A DNA stretch of 64,000 nt from an uncultured Christensenellaceae bacterium (GTDB taxonomy: Bacteria; Bacillota; Clostridia; Christensenellales; Pumilibacteraceae): assembly GCA_910587595.1 (NCBI GenBank), contig CAJULQ010000001.1, positions 62,001-126,000 of the forward strand, given 5' to 3'. This document shows, one piece after another, positions 10,074 through 19,354 of the stretch; the first letter of the stretch is position 1; each line of letters starts with the position of its first letter. A program made the translations under genes and the position numbers. Below the pieces are notes generated by a model. That model had not been told where the DNA came from. It was given only the letters and a program-made list of their open reading frames with translations, and did no database searches.

Positions 10074-12527
10074 CTATGCGGCGTAGTAAACCACGTCTTT
10101 TAATGTGATCGTATGCGCGGGAATACTCGATGCATTTTCAACGCGATAGAATCCCAACACAAGCTGTTCCGCCGCACCCAAGGTTTGCATATCTTTGACA
10201 CTCAAATCGATCGTGATCTCGTTCACGCCCCGTTGCAGTGCACAAGATGCCAGCTTGGATGCCACTCTGCTTCCCGCGAACTTACCGTTGATCGTGAGCA
10301 CCGCGCCGTCATCATCCGCATACTCTACGTGCAGTACGACCTTGCGCGTATGCGCGTCGATACCCGCAACGTAGTTTCCGACCAAAGCAAACGACTGTTC
10401 CGCCGTTTCTTCATCGGTAATCTCGGGCAACGCAATTTGCCAACCGTTCGCTGTTTCCGTAAGGCTCGGCTCAACGGATTTTGCCGCAAAGTCGTTCTCG
10501 GTAAACGCAGTTGCTTGCGTGATTTGTGCCTTGCCGCCCAAAGCGAGTACGTACGTAGCGGTCGAGTCGCCGTTCTCGAACGAGAGGCGCAATTCGTTTT
10601 TGTCCTCTTTCAATTCGCAAGATACCGAATAGACGTTCATGCCGCCCTGCGTCGCAATCGGAGTCGCCGTATCATCACCCGTCTTTACCGTCCAATCGAC
10701 ATCGACTGCGAACTCGTACTTCTTTACGCCGTAGCCGTTATCGGCATACTCGAGTACGGAGAAACCCGTTTTTTCGTTGAGCACGCTCGACTCGAACAGC
10801 GCAAGTTTCGCCGTGTTGAATTCGTCGGTAGTAACCGCAACCGTTGTGCCCGAATACATGCTCTCGGTGAGCGAGCCTACAAACTTTTCGAAATCGAGTT
10901 CGTAACCGGTGAGATTTTTGTCGGCTTGCGCATATCTTTGCTTGATTGCGTACAGAACTTCATACTCTTCGTAGCCGTCGCGTATGGCTTCCAAACGCAT
11001 CGAGCCGAGCGGGCCTTCCACTCCGTACTTCTTGCCAGGATAGAACAAATATCCGTCGCCGTTTACGTCGGGATAACGGACGGCGCTGCCCTCGTAATAT
11101 TCTTCCAAACTCTGATAGCCGTTTTGGCTGTATTGCGCGTAAACGTCGGTTGCCCAATACAGATTGCCCACGACGTCATACTGCGCTTGCATCCAACCGA
11201 TCAATCTTGCCGACAGCCACGTGTCGTCGATATGGTAGGTCGGATACGGCGCGCGCGGCGATATACAACCGTACCACCATCTCTCGCCGTTGTCTGCGTA
11301 TTCCGCACGCTGTTCCTCGGTTTCGTAATGCTGAAACTGCGGGCAAAAAGTTGCGCCGGCATCGGCAAGCGTCTCGTCGTAATATTCGGTGACGATCATC
11401 GGGATTTTTTGAATCGAGTCCGCCATTACCGCAAGTTTGTCGGGCACTTCTTTGGCGGCGAGATTCTCCGTAACGAACGAGTTTTTGACGCTCTCGAACG
11501 ACTTGCAAATTTCTTCCGCTTTTTTCATCGTGCCGTTTCCGCGCGGCTCGTCGATCAAGCCCGCGGGGTAAACGACAAGTTTGTCGAACATATCGTACTG
11601 TTTTTCTATACTGTAGTCGGCGATGCTGTCTAAAATTCCCTTCATTTGCCCGACGTTCTCGCGATACGGCAATAAAATCGTCGAGCATGCGGGATCTTGC
11701 ATATATCCGTATGCTTTTTCTACCCAAGCATCAATCTTTTCTTGTGTGGAAAGGTCTTCGTTGTGATGCTGTCCGTAGGTCAGGATAGTGCCCATACCGA
11801 GACGATAATCGAGCAAGGCCTCATTATACTTGTCGAGCATTTCCTGCGTGGTGTCGAGCTCGCCCTCGAAGAAGTACCACGCATTGGCAAATACGCTCTT
11901 GTTATGCACGGTCTCCGACACTGTAACGTCCGCTACTTGCACTTTTACGGGTATCTGCGTGCTTTCCGCACCAACGCTGAACGTAATATTGCCCGTATAC
12001 AAGCCCGCCGCCTGGTCTACCGCCGTTTTGACGCGCACGTACAATCCTTGATTTTCGCCTTTTTTAACGGTGTTCTCGCCTACGGCTTTGAGATTTGCCA
12101 TCGGGACCAGCGCATCGGGATATTGCGCAGTGGGCAGCTTTGAGTTCTGATCGTGGTTGGTCGTCACGCTGACGTATTTTTGCGCGAATATTTCGACATT
12201 CTCCGCCGCTATGGTGTTTTCCCCGCTCGTAAGTGCGCTGCTCGACGCGTCGAACGTCACGTCTCGGTTCGCCGAAGCGATGATCTGTCCGCCCTCGTAC
12301 TCGCCTTTTGCCATCACGATATCGATTTTTGCGTCCGTTTTATATGCTTTATAGTAATCGCTGTCGATGCCGATGTCTTTATACACTTTCTCCGTACCGG
12401 GCATGCCCCACAGTACAACGTCTTGCAACGTAGCTACCGGTTCTTTGACTTTCGTCTTGCCGCAAGCGCACAGAAACGCGAACATACAAGCGAATGCCGC
12501 TATGACCGAAATGATCTTTTTCTTCAT
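10074..12527 (-). CDS. DUF4091 / GH123-like surface lipoprotein, possible glycosidase
   Basis: 817 residues. A lipoprotein signal peptide ends in a lipobox with Cys22. The middle of the protein has the layout of GH123 beta-N-acetylgalactosaminidases and the related DUF4091 domain: an N-terminal beta domain (MAKGEYEGGQI), a long barrel region with LIDEPRG holding the candidate Asp-Glu catalytic pair, then an Arg/Trp/aromatic-rich YPTYHIDDTWLSARLIGWM segment and GNLYWATDVY typical of DUF4091. The C-terminal 250 residues are beta-rich and look like binding modules. It would cut or bind glycans outside the cell before import. Whether it has hydrolase activity is unproven. It sits between the ABC transporter genes and the second lipoprotein. 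Confidence 0.7.
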   Translation of the reverse strand: MKKKIISVIAAFACMFAFLCACGKTKVKEPVATLQDVVLWGMPGTEKVYKDIGIDSDYYKAYKTDAKIDIVMAKGEYEGGQIIASANRDVTFDASSSALTSGENTIAAENVEIFAQKYVSVTTNHDQNSKLPTAQYPDALVPMANLKAVGENTVKKGENQGLYVRVKTAVDQAAGLYTGNITFSVGAESTQIPVKVQVADVTVSETVHNKSVFANAWYFFEGELDTTQEMLDKYNEALLDYRLGMGTILTYGQHHNEDLSTQEKIDAWVEKAYGYMQDPACSTILLPYRENVGQMKGILDSIADYSIEKQYDMFDKLVVYPAGLIDEPRGNGTMKKAEEICKSFESVKNSFVTENLAAKEVPDKLAVMADSIQKIPMIVTEYYDETLADAGATFCPQFQHYETEEQRAEYADNGERWWYGCISPRAPYPTYHIDDTWLSARLIGWMQAQYDVVGNLYWATDVYAQYSQNGYQSLEEYYEGSAVRYPDVNGDGYLFYPGKKYGVEGPLGSMRLEAIRDGYEEYEVLYAIKQRYAQADKNLTGYELDFEKFVGSLTESMYSGTTVAVTTDEFNTAKLALFESSVLNEKTGFSVLEYADNGYGVKKYEFAVDVDWTVKTGDDTATPIATQGGMNVYSVSCELKEDKNELRLSFENGDSTATYVLALGGKAQITQATAFTENDFAAKSVEPSLTETANGWQIALPEITDEETAEQSFALVGNYVAGIDAHTRKVVLHVEYADDDGAVLTINGKFAGSRVASKLASCALQRGVNEITIDLSVKDMQTLGAAEQLVLGFYRVENASSIPAHTITLKDVVYYAA

Positions 12528-12562
12528 CTTTCCACTCCTTTACATTTTTTATTGTTTGCATA

Positions 12563-14143
12563 TTATTGCAATCCCGCCGAACGCAACGCATTGTTAAACT
12601 TGACGTCCGTCCACGATGACTTCATCTCGCTCATATATTGGGCGGGCGTTTTGTTGTTGTTCTCCGTCGAGAACTGTTTGTAAAAACGTTCGCTCAGAAA
12701 AGGCGTCAAACCTCCGTAACGGACAAGCGGGAACGACTGCGGGTTTACAAGCGTGTTGATACCGTGTGCGCTTTGAAAATAGTCGAGCCTCGTCTGCTGC
12801 GCAAGCGCAAGTTTGCCGTACAGTTCCGCGCCGATGGTGTGCGCATACGGCAACGTCGCACCGTCTGTCTTTTCGGCAAATACGTCCAACGCGACGTCGG
12901 TCGCCATAAATCGCAAAAAGTCTACTGCCAAATCCTTGGCTACGGCATATTCGGGAATGACCGCACTGTGCGCATTACCCTCGGTATTGACGATCGTTCT
13001 CGCTTCTGTAACAGCGTCGATCACCCTTTTCTGCGTATAGCCCTTAGACGAGGTGAATGCGGGAATTTCCGGAGTTTCACCCGCGCCAACGGCGTCGATG
13101 TAGGATACAACGGCGGAAAGCTCCGTATCGGTGATGCCGAGCTTTTCGCCCAGCTTTGATATGATAGGTGTCCGCATCATTTTGATCCTGGGCGCATTGT
13201 TGCCCTTTTTATCCATGACATCACGCATTTCGCTACTGAACCAATCACCGTTTACGTGCATGAGTGCGCCGCCGTCGATAAAAAGACTCTGCGCAATTTG
13301 AAATTTTTCGGTAAACGATTTCGGATTGACATATCCTTTATCGTAGTCTAAAAGAGCTTCAAACACTTCCAGCGCATACTCTCTGCCCTTTTGATCGAAA
13401 ATACGGTTCGAGTAGGTGTCGTTGTCGATACCGTTGAAATAATCTTCATATCCGTCTATGCCTTGGTACTGCGCCCACCATACGGGGAACAAATAGTCAA
13501 AGTAGTTGGCGTCGTACGACTGCATAAAGCTGTATTTGTCGCTGCCCTTTGCCTTATACGCAGCACATACGGCGATCAGTTCGTCGGTGGTATTCGGAAC
13601 GGACAGATTGTTTGCGACAAATAAATCTTCGTTGTACAGAATCCCTTCCATGCCGCCGACCCAAGGCGTGGCGTAATATGCCGCGTCCGTCATTCCCACT
13701 TCGGTAATCCCGAGCGAAGAACGAAAGCTATCGTCCATTTTGTCATATAACGAGATGTCCTCACCCGGCACTGCGGTTTTATACACGCTTTCGGTCAGAT
13801 CGAGCAGAGGTCCGCCTTGCCTGAAATATTCCCACATACCGATACCGAAAAGCAAATCATAGTAGTTGGATTTCTCGCCCGCGCTCAGTTTGCTTTTCAC
13901 CATCGTGAGGTCGTCGGTAGGGGCAATCAGGATATTTATATCGGAATACTTTTCCTTCACCCAACTTTGCTCAACGAACAGGTCTTTCAAAGCGTAAACC
14001 CAATCCGTGCCGTAGCCGGCGTCCGTCACCATAATTTCCAACGTGTTCGCGTCACCGCCCTTGTTGCCGCAACCGGTAAACAGCGCCATGCTCGTCGCCA
14101 TTACGACGGTCAGTATTGCTACAAATGTTTTTTTCATTCTCAT
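12563..14143 (-). CDS. ABC sugar transporter substrate-binding lipoprotein (CUT1)
   Basis: 526 residues. The start MRMKK at 14143 has AAGGAG 9 bases upstream; a longer open frame upstream lies inside the permease gene and is not used. A lipobox ends at Cys25. The body is an extracellular solute-binding protein family 1 type, with YYDLLFGIGMWEYFRQGG and an oligosaccharide-binding layout, and is longer than the usual 400-450 residues, like binding proteins for larger oligosaccharides. It delivers sugar to the two permeases encoded directly upstream in the operon (41-base gap). Confidence 0.9.
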   Translation of the reverse strand: MRMKKTFVAILTVVMATSMALFTGCGNKGGDANTLEIMVTDAGYGTDWVYALKDLFVEQSWVKEKYSDINILIAPTDDLTMVKSKLSAGEKSNYYDLLFGIGMWEYFRQGGPLLDLTESVYKTAVPGEDISLYDKMDDSFRSSLGITEVGMTDAAYYATPWVGGMEGILYNEDLFVANNLSVPNTTDELIAVCAAYKAKGSDKYSFMQSYDANYFDYLFPVWWAQYQGIDGYEDYFNGIDNDTYSNRIFDQKGREYALEVFEALLDYDKGYVNPKSFTEKFQIAQSLFIDGGALMHVNGDWFSSEMRDVMDKKGNNAPRIKMMRTPIISKLGEKLGITDTELSAVVSYIDAVGAGETPEIPAFTSSKGYTQKRVIDAVTEARTIVNTEGNAHSAVIPEYAVAKDLAVDFLRFMATDVALDVFAEKTDGATLPYAHTIGAELYGKLALAQQTRLDYFQSAHGINTLVNPQSFPLVRYGGLTPFLSERFYKQFSTENNNKTPAQYMSEMKSSWTDVKFNNALRSAGLQ

Positions 14144-14184
14144 ATTTTCTTTCTCCTTACAAGATACTTTTTTACAAACTTGTT

Positions 14185-15096
14185 TCAACCTTTGAGTCCG
14201 CCTACCGTGAAGTTTGACATGATCACGTCGGAGAACAGTCCGAACAGTACAATGATCGGAACGACCGATATCATCAGCGCGGCAAAGTAGATTGGGTAAT
14301 CGTATACATGTCGCGTTAGTGATCGCTCGACCAAGTACAGTCCCGACGAAAGCGTCGGAAAACTCGGCATATACAAGAGCAACGTCTGATAATCGTTCCA
14401 CGTTCCTATAAATGCCATAATAAACAACGTAACAAGGCACGGCACGGCTTGCGGCATCATGATTTTCAAAAATACGGTCATATGTCCGCCACCGTCTACA
14501 AATACCGATTCCGCATAGCTCCACGGAAGATTGGAGAAAAATCCGCGCAAGACAAGGAAGTTAAATCCGAATCCTGCAAACCCGATCATGATGGGCAACA
14601 ACGGCGTATTGTAAATCCCCAATAGATTGTACATTTTCAAAGCCGACGCCGTCGTGCCGATGATAGGAATGGTCATGCTGAATATGGCGATACCGTCTAT
14701 AAATCTTCTCCCGCGAAACCTATACTTTGCCACGATATACGCCGTAATCGAGCTTGCGATTACACCCGCGCCCACATACAGAACCGTGTACCATATGCTG
14801 TTGAACAGCATTTGCAGAAAGCCTATTTGTTTTCCGTTGAAGTCTGTGATTTTCAACGCCTTGAACGCATTGAAGTAGTTTGACCAAATCGCGTGCGCGG
14901 GCGGAAAGAACGACCGTCCCGCGCCTACTCCGTCTACGTATTCTTCGCCGCCTTTGAGCGAGTTGAATGCCAGGAACACAAACGGCAACAATAGGGAAAG
15001 CGCGTATATCGTAAAAAGCGCAAATACGATACCGAATACGATTTTTTCGCCTTTACTGCGACGCGTTAATATGGTGCGTTCCTCTTTTTTGAACAT
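14185..15096 (-). CDS. ABC sugar transporter permease, MalG-type (CUT1)
   Basis: 303 residues with about six membrane segments. The cytoplasmic EAA loop is seen around YAESVFVDGGGHMTVFLKIMMPQAVP, shown here as its key elements E-S-x3-D-G-G and the I-x2-P end, where the ATPase subunit docks. It pairs with the permease encoded 18 bases upstream. No ATPase gene is present in the locus, so it presumably uses a shared MsmK/UgpC-type ATPase encoded elsewhere, as many clostridial CUT1 systems do. Confidence 0.93.
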   Translation of the reverse strand: MFKKEERTILTRRSKGEKIVFGIVFALFTIYALSLLLPFVFLAFNSLKGGEEYVDGVGAGRSFFPPAHAIWSNYFNAFKALKITDFNGKQIGFLQMLFNSIWYTVLYVGAGVIASSITAYIVAKYRFRGRRFIDGIAIFSMTIPIIGTTASALKMYNLLGIYNTPLLPIMIGFAGFGFNFLVLRGFFSNLPWSYAESVFVDGGGHMTVFLKIMMPQAVPCLVTLFIMAFIGTWNDYQTLLLYMPSFPTLSSGLYLVERSLTRHVYDYPIYFAALMISVVPIIVLFGLFSDVIMSNFTVGGLKG

Positions 15097-15114
15097 CTTC
15101 TTATCCCTCCCTTG

Positions 15115-16056
15115 TCAATATTCCACTGCGGGAACTTTGTCCATAAGGTAACGGACAAGCAAAATGATCGGCAAACTGACGAGCGTAAAGCACAAGCCCG
15201 TGCAAGAAACAATATTGTAGTTAGATGACAAACCGCCCGATACGCCGCCGCCGTATATCTTTTCGAATATCCAGAACGATATCGTTGCGGTATTATAGTC
15301 GCCGTTGGTAAACAGCAAGATAGGTCCCGTCGTAGAAATAACGTTGGTACACGATACGACGACCAGCGTGGCGATCGTCGGTACGATCATAGGTATGATC
15401 ATAACGAAGAACTCCCTCAGCGCCGAGCAACCGTCCAGCTTGGATGCTTCCAATATTTCTGTCGGCACACGTACCATCGCACCCATAAACAACAGCATAT
15501 TCACGCCGAATCCCGTCCAAACCGTGTAAAATAGGATTGCACTCGTAGCATAATCGGGGCTGCCGAGCCAGCCTACGGGCGGGATCGCTCCGCCGAACAA
15601 ATGCAAAAACGCATCGACGATCCCCTCCGGTCGAATGATTTGTCGGAACGATTCTACCATGACTACGCTCGAAATGATGGCAGGCAGATAAAAAACGATA
15701 CGGAATATCTTATATCCTCGAATTTTTTTATATATGAAATAGGCGATTACGAGCGAAAGCGGATTGATGATCAACATAGTCGTCGCAAAATATTTCAGCG
15801 TGTTGATGAGCGCGATCTTGATCGATCCGTACGGAGAAGTCAATTCATCCCAAAACGTGACGAAATTGGAAAACGTAAACGCATCCGTTCTCACATCCAA
15901 AAAGGCAAGTTTTATGAAATCAAGGTTGATCCCCAACCAAAAAATCAGCCATTGCACAAGCGGTAACGCAAGCATGCCCCATATAAAAATAAGTTCTTTC
16001 TTTTTTACTTTACCTTTGCGCTTTCTTCGTTTGGTTTTTATAAGTAAAGTTCCCAT
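15115..16056 (-). CDS. ABC sugar transporter permease, MalF-type (CUT1)
   Basis: 313 residues, about six membrane helices after a very basic N-terminus. The EAA loop is EASKLDGCSALREFF..I..P. It is the first gene of the long minus-strand glycan operon. The ATG at 16056 sits just downstream of a GGGG/AAAGG purine stretch, so the ribosome-binding site is unusually close or lies 9-12 bases up. A good promoter (AAGACA-18-TATAAT) lies about 30 bases upstream, and the AraC regulator is divergent, which fits control of this operon by that regulator. Confidence 0.93.
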   Translation of the reverse strand: MGTLLIKTKRRKRKGKVKKKELIFIWGMLALPLVQWLIFWLGINLDFIKLAFLDVRTDAFTFSNFVTFWDELTSPYGSIKIALINTLKYFATTMLIINPLSLVIAYFIYKKIRGYKIFRIVFYLPAIISSVVMVESFRQIIRPEGIVDAFLHLFGGAIPPVGWLGSPDYATSAILFYTVWTGFGVNMLLFMGAMVRVPTEILEASKLDGCSALREFFVMIIPMIVPTIATLVVVSCTNVISTTGPILLFTNGDYNTATISFWIFEKIYGGGVSGGLSSNYNIVSCTGLCFTLVSLPIILLVRYLMDKVPAVEY

Positions 16057-16088
16057 CCTTTTACCCCACTTGTGATTTTTACGATATA

Positions 16089-16118
16089 ATTATACACTAT
16101 ACCCCACACGGCTGTCTT
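16089..16118 (-). promoter_or_regulatory. Probable promoter of the glycan operon
   Basis: On the minus strand TATAAT (16094-16089) with an AAGACA -35 (16118-16113) and an 18-base spacer; transcription would begin about 25 bases before the permease start. The -10 is perfect and the -35 matches 4 of 6, as expected for an activator-dependent promoter. Confidence 0.6.
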
Positions 16119-16172
16119 GCTTTTTTTTCGCATAAAACTGCTCTTTTTTATGATTTTGCTATCAATATGGCG

Positions 16173-16188
16173 ATAATGGTACCATTAT
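16173..16188. promoter_or_regulatory. 16-base perfect palindrome in the divergent control region
   Basis: ATAATGGTACCATTAT is a perfect palindrome centred between 16180 and 16181, midway between the operon promoter and the araC-type gene. It is a candidate operator. A fully symmetric site suits a dimeric regulator such as a LacI-type repressor better than AraC proteins, which usually bind direct repeats. Confidence 0.45.
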
Positions 16189-16256
16189 AAACAGCTTTAT
16201 TTTTTGTTTTCTGCGATTTGCTTGACGATACCCGACAAAACGGCTACAATATTCTC

Positions 16257-17108
16257 ATGAAAAAGAACGTTGTTCAACTTCTTACCGTGGGGCGTAACCA
16301 AGTCACCCGCGAGTATTTTACGCCCAATCCGCCGCACAGGCATAGTCAATGGGAACTGCTTATTTTTGAGCAAGGCGTTACCGACAATATCGTAAACGAA
16401 ACAAAATACACCGCAACCGAGGGCGACGTTTTTTTGCTCGGTCCACAGCACTTGCACGAGATACGTTTCGTAACCACGCCGCACTTGCACCGCGACATCT
16501 ATTTTTCGTCCGAAACGGTACAAAAAATCTGTAATAACTATTCTGCGGATCTATTCAACAAATTGCAAGGCGACTCGCGCTTATTAACGCTTCACATGGA
16601 CTCGTCTATGCGTGAATCCATAGACTTACTATGCCGCAATCTCGACACGCTTTGCCTTGTGTATTCCGCCGACACAAGCACGGCTTTTCAGCCCATAGAG
16701 GGGCTGTCGCAATCGGTGCTCAACATGATTGTCGGTATATATTTTTCCCAACACGTCATCAAAAAAATCGACGCGCCGCCGGTGCTTTTGGATATACTGA
16801 AAAATTTGCAATCGCCTGCGTTCTTCACGCAAAAAGTGAGCGATATAATTGCGCAAACCAATTATTCGCATTCGCAGTTTCTCAATATCTTCAAGCAGTA
16901 CACCGGCGTTTCTATTGTGCAATACATGAATCGATTGCGCATAGAATACGCCGCCGAACTCTTGCGCCACACCGACTCCACCGTACTCGCCATCTGCGAA
17001 GAAAGCGGCTACGACTCCCTCTCCTTTTTCATTAAGTCGTTCAAGTCGCAGTACGGACAAACGCCCTTGCAGTACCGCAAAAGCCAACGCGACTCACAAA
17101 AGCAGTAA
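16257..17108 (+). CDS. AraC-family transcriptional regulator of the glycan locus
   Basis: 283 residues from ATG 16257; an upstream TTG at 16218 is also in frame, but without support. The N-terminal cupin sensing domain has HRHSQWELLIFEQG and GDVFLLGPQHLHEI. The C-terminal AraC/XylS DNA-binding domain (last 100 residues) has two helix-turn-helix motifs: FTQKVSDIIAQTNYSHSQF, then VLAICEESGYDSLSFFIKSF ending in G.TPLQYR. It is divergent from the glycan operon and shares its control region, so it most likely activates it when the sugar ligand binds the cupin. Confidence 0.92.
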   Translation: MKKNVVQLLTVGRNQVTREYFTPNPPHRHSQWELLIFEQGVTDNIVNETKYTATEGDVFLLGPQHLHEIRFVTTPHLHRDIYFSSETVQKICNNYSADLFNKLQGDSRLLTLHMDSSMRESIDLLCRNLDTLCLVYSADTSTAFQPIEGLSQSVLNMIVGIYFSQHVIKKIDAPPVLLDILKNLQSPAFFTQKVSDIIAQTNYSHSQFLNIFKQYTGVSIVQYMNRLRIEYAAELLRHTDSTVLAICEESGYDSLSFFIKSFKSQYGQTPLQYRKSQRDSQKQ

Positions 17109-17513
17109 CTACTGCCGTATCATTACGCGTCCCCCCCCCGCATTCTATAACATATTTACGCCCCCTTGATATTATATCTTCTACATCTTTGCAATTGCCG
17201 GTTCAAGCTCTGTTTAACCCAAACAACAAAAAGACAGCAATAAAATTCAAAAATACTGCCTCTTAAACCACAATTATAGTAGATAAGCCGTGAAAACTTA
17301 TGTTTTCACGGCTTATATGGTTAGATGACATTTGTATCCAACTAAGATGAAACAATGGGTCAGATTTGAACGCTCGACTCTCAAACGACAAAAAAAGAAT
17401 TAGATGTTAATATTTGATTTGCTTGCGTCTTCTCGCATGTTTTTTCACTATTTAAAAAGTGCATGAGACACCGAGGATTCATAATCCCGTGAAGAATTGT
17501 GTAATTGAGCGTC
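17109..17513. other. AT-rich junction without genes, left border of the island
   Basis: Base composition drops here. I see no coding frame. It holds a run of nine C at about 17131-17139, a 15-bp perfect hairpin (17283-17316), a TTCTCGCAT motif at 17430-17438 that recurs near the tRNA-Leu, and AATCCCGTGA at 17483-17492, which is identical to part of the tRNA-Leu anticodon arm. It looks like the eroded end of an integrated element. Confidence 0.5.
17283..17316. repeat. 15-bp perfect inverted repeat with 4-base loop
   Basis: ATAAGCCGTGAAAAC pairs with GTTTTCACGGCTTAT around TTAT. No T-run follows on either strand, so it is a poor intrinsic terminator. It may be a recombination site arm or a protein-binding palindrome of the lost element. 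It lies about 175 bases after the AraC gene. Confidence 0.6.
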
Positions 17514-18030
17514 TTAAATAGGTTTCAGTACTTTCTCTATCAGGTTTGCTCTTTGCAAATGATCCAATTTCAAAATAAGAATAATTTTTCCAGTATTTCA
17601 ATACTTGAATGCTCTAGCCATTTCTTACACATCCGCCATTCCTGCTCCTTGATGCCGTAGCAATGTTGCAAAACTGCATCTAAGATTTTGATATCTCATC
17701 ATTTATCAACCCAAAGTCTCTTTACAACCCTATGAAAATTTTGAGTAATAAAACTAGGTTTAACTAATTTACCAAATTGATTTACATATGTATAATCCTT
17801 CATAATCGTTGCAATAGCAAGTCCCCAGTATTAATTTGTTTTGTTTTGAGTCTCTTTTAACTCATTTTGTTTACTTGATATGTAATTATATAACTAGAAC
17901 CACTGGTTTAACCAGGTTGCACTGCACCTTTCCTGATAAGTATATAGTCTCATCGAAAAGTCCGCTAACTGTAAAAGCTGCCCTACGGTTATTAAAATAG
18001 TTCTTATAGCATTTAAAGTCGTTTAATGTA
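17514..18030 (-). pseudogene. Decayed tyrosine recombinase (phage/ICE integrase)
   Basis: No intact frame exists, but reading the minus strand and switching frame recovers the C-terminal catalytic domain of a tyrosine integrase in order. First comes KQNKLILGTCYCNDYEGLYI, then (new frame) YVNQFGKLVKPSFITQNFHR, then LRCSFATLLRHQGAGMADV, which corresponds to the LRHSFATLL...G box with His changed to Cys. Next is (new frame) KKWLEHSSIEI, matching the usual WLGHSS box with Gly changed to Glu. Last is LQRANLIEKVLKPI and a stop at 17514. Stops and at least three frameshifts show it is dead. It explains how the AT-rich island arrived. The frame switches are my reading; family membership rests on the order and spacing of these boxes. 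Confidence 0.75.
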
Positions 18031-18341
18031 TTCCGCGCTACGATCGATAATTTTTGAGGACTAGCTAGAGCTTTTTAGCATCACCAGTACTGCTGGCGGT
18101 TTATTCTTACAAATGAAAATCGGTCTGCCAGTTAAAAAACTTTCAGCCCGATCAATTTGGTCAGAAAATGAGAATTTAAATGTCATTGATTAAGCAATAC
18201 TTTAGACCGTAAATGTGATATATCAAGTGGTATATATTCGAAGGTCACATACTTTTCTATTTTAATAGATAAATCAAACACATATCAAATATTACCACCA
18301 AAAATCTCTAAAAATACCAAAATTAAAAATGTCATTTTTAG
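18031..18341. other. AT-rich stretch with possible integrase N-terminal remnants
   Basis: No intact gene. Short minus-strand pieces such as SSKIIDRSAEYIKRL could be the core-binding region of the dead integrase, but this is weak. No clear terminator for the PfkB gene is visible. Confidence 0.35.
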
Positions 18342-19343
18342 CTATAACTTGCAAACTCTACAACAATTTTGGTGGTAATTTAATGATTCTCTTTCTATTT
18401 TTTTAACCGAACTATTTAACAGTAAGTTCAAACTAGCTACACCTTCTACACTTTCCAAAATCCCCTGCGCACCTACAAACTTACAAGAAATCGGTGCTAC
18501 AGATTGAGCATCCAATAAAAATTTAGTTACCTTTGCTTCATCCAAAATTTCTGCATAATATGGATATTCTTTAAGGAAAAAATAGAGAAAAATGGACGCT
18601 AATAAATCTCCCGCTCCAGAGCTATCTACAACCTCAACGTTTTCTCGCATATCTAAGTACACCCAATCGCTCATACTGCCATTTTTTTGTTTTATGGAAT
18701 ATTTTAATCCACTCGGACCTAAAGAAACTATTAAAAGTTTTGGCCCCATTAATCCTATTTCCACTCTCAATTTTTCAATATAATTATTTGGTATTCTATC
18801 GGCGGAGAGTTTTAGTATATCTGCATATTTGGAATTTGCTAGAAGAGTATTATAAAGTCTTGTTGAATTTGGCTCATAAAAATTCCATCCATTTGAATTT
18901 TGTTCTGCCAACCACTTAATTCCTGCCGATATTCTATCAAAGTAGAATAAATTAGCTTCTCCAATTTCTTTAATTTGTTCCTTCACATGCCTTAATTCTG
19001 GCAATTGTATTTCGTTTAATTTTTTTCCGCATTCTGGGCAAGTAGTATAAAAACGATGTCGCCCGTTATCAAGATATTCAACTATACGCGGCGCATCTAA
19101 TGTAGAGCTAGCAAACTCTATTAACCTTATTTTCCGCTTTAATATTTCCGCTTTTAAATATTCTGAATCTTTACCTTTATAGTCGGCATATAAAAAACTC
19201 GCGTCGTACCCTAAAAGAGATAGCGTTGAAATTACATTAACAGCTGTCCCCCCTAAAGCAGAGGATTCTTTTTTTTCATATCTGATTAAATCAATACATG
19301 CCAAACCAGCGCCTAAAACTTTTAATTTAAGTGAATCTTTCAT
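18342..19343 (-). CDS. PfkB-family carbohydrate/nucleoside kinase with a Cys-pair insert
   Basis: 333 residues, ribokinase fold. GGTAVN at 31-36 is the substrate-side PfkB signature and DSSGAGD at 240-246 is the anion-hole/catalytic signature, with Asp246 the expected base. The family phosphorylates sugars, nucleosides or sugar phosphates with ATP. An insertion near residues 98-118 carries CPEC (Cys102, Cys105) after a YTT segment, and the extreme C-terminus has another CCRVC. Together these could bind one zinc, which is not usual in ribokinases. It is the last gene of the six-gene island operon, 11 bases after its neighbour. In this context it probably acts on the same nucleotide or sugar-phosphate metabolite as the HAD, SIS, PRTase and NUDIX proteins. 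The substrate is unknown. Confidence 0.85.
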   Translation of the reverse strand: MKDSLKLKVLGAGLACIDLIRYEKKESSALGGTAVNVISTLSLLGYDASFLYADYKGKDSEYLKAEILKRKIRLIEFASSTLDAPRIVEYLDNGRHRFYTTCPECGKKLNEIQLPELRHVKEQIKEIGEANLFYFDRISAGIKWLAEQNSNGWNFYEPNSTRLYNTLLANSKYADILKLSADRIPNNYIEKLRVEIGLMGPKLLIVSLGPSGLKYSIKQKNGSMSDWVYLDMRENVEVVDSSGAGDLLASIFLYFFLKEYPYYAEILDEAKVTKFLLDAQSVAPISCKFVGAQGILESVEGVASLNLLLNSSVKKIERESLNYHQNCCRVCKL

Positions 19344-19354
19344 ATTTTAACCTT

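Noticed and set aside
17131..17139. Run of nine C after the AraC gene
   Set aside because: A homopolymer at a region border may be an assembly artefact; nothing else supports a function.
17283..17316. The perfect hairpin as terminator of the AraC gene
   Set aside because: No T-run on either side and 175 bases distance; kept only as a repeat.
17345..17395. tRNA-like piece on the minus strand (GTTCAAATC-type T-loop)
   Set aside because: The T stem has mostly mismatches and no acceptor or anticodon arm can be built, so it is at best a remnant.
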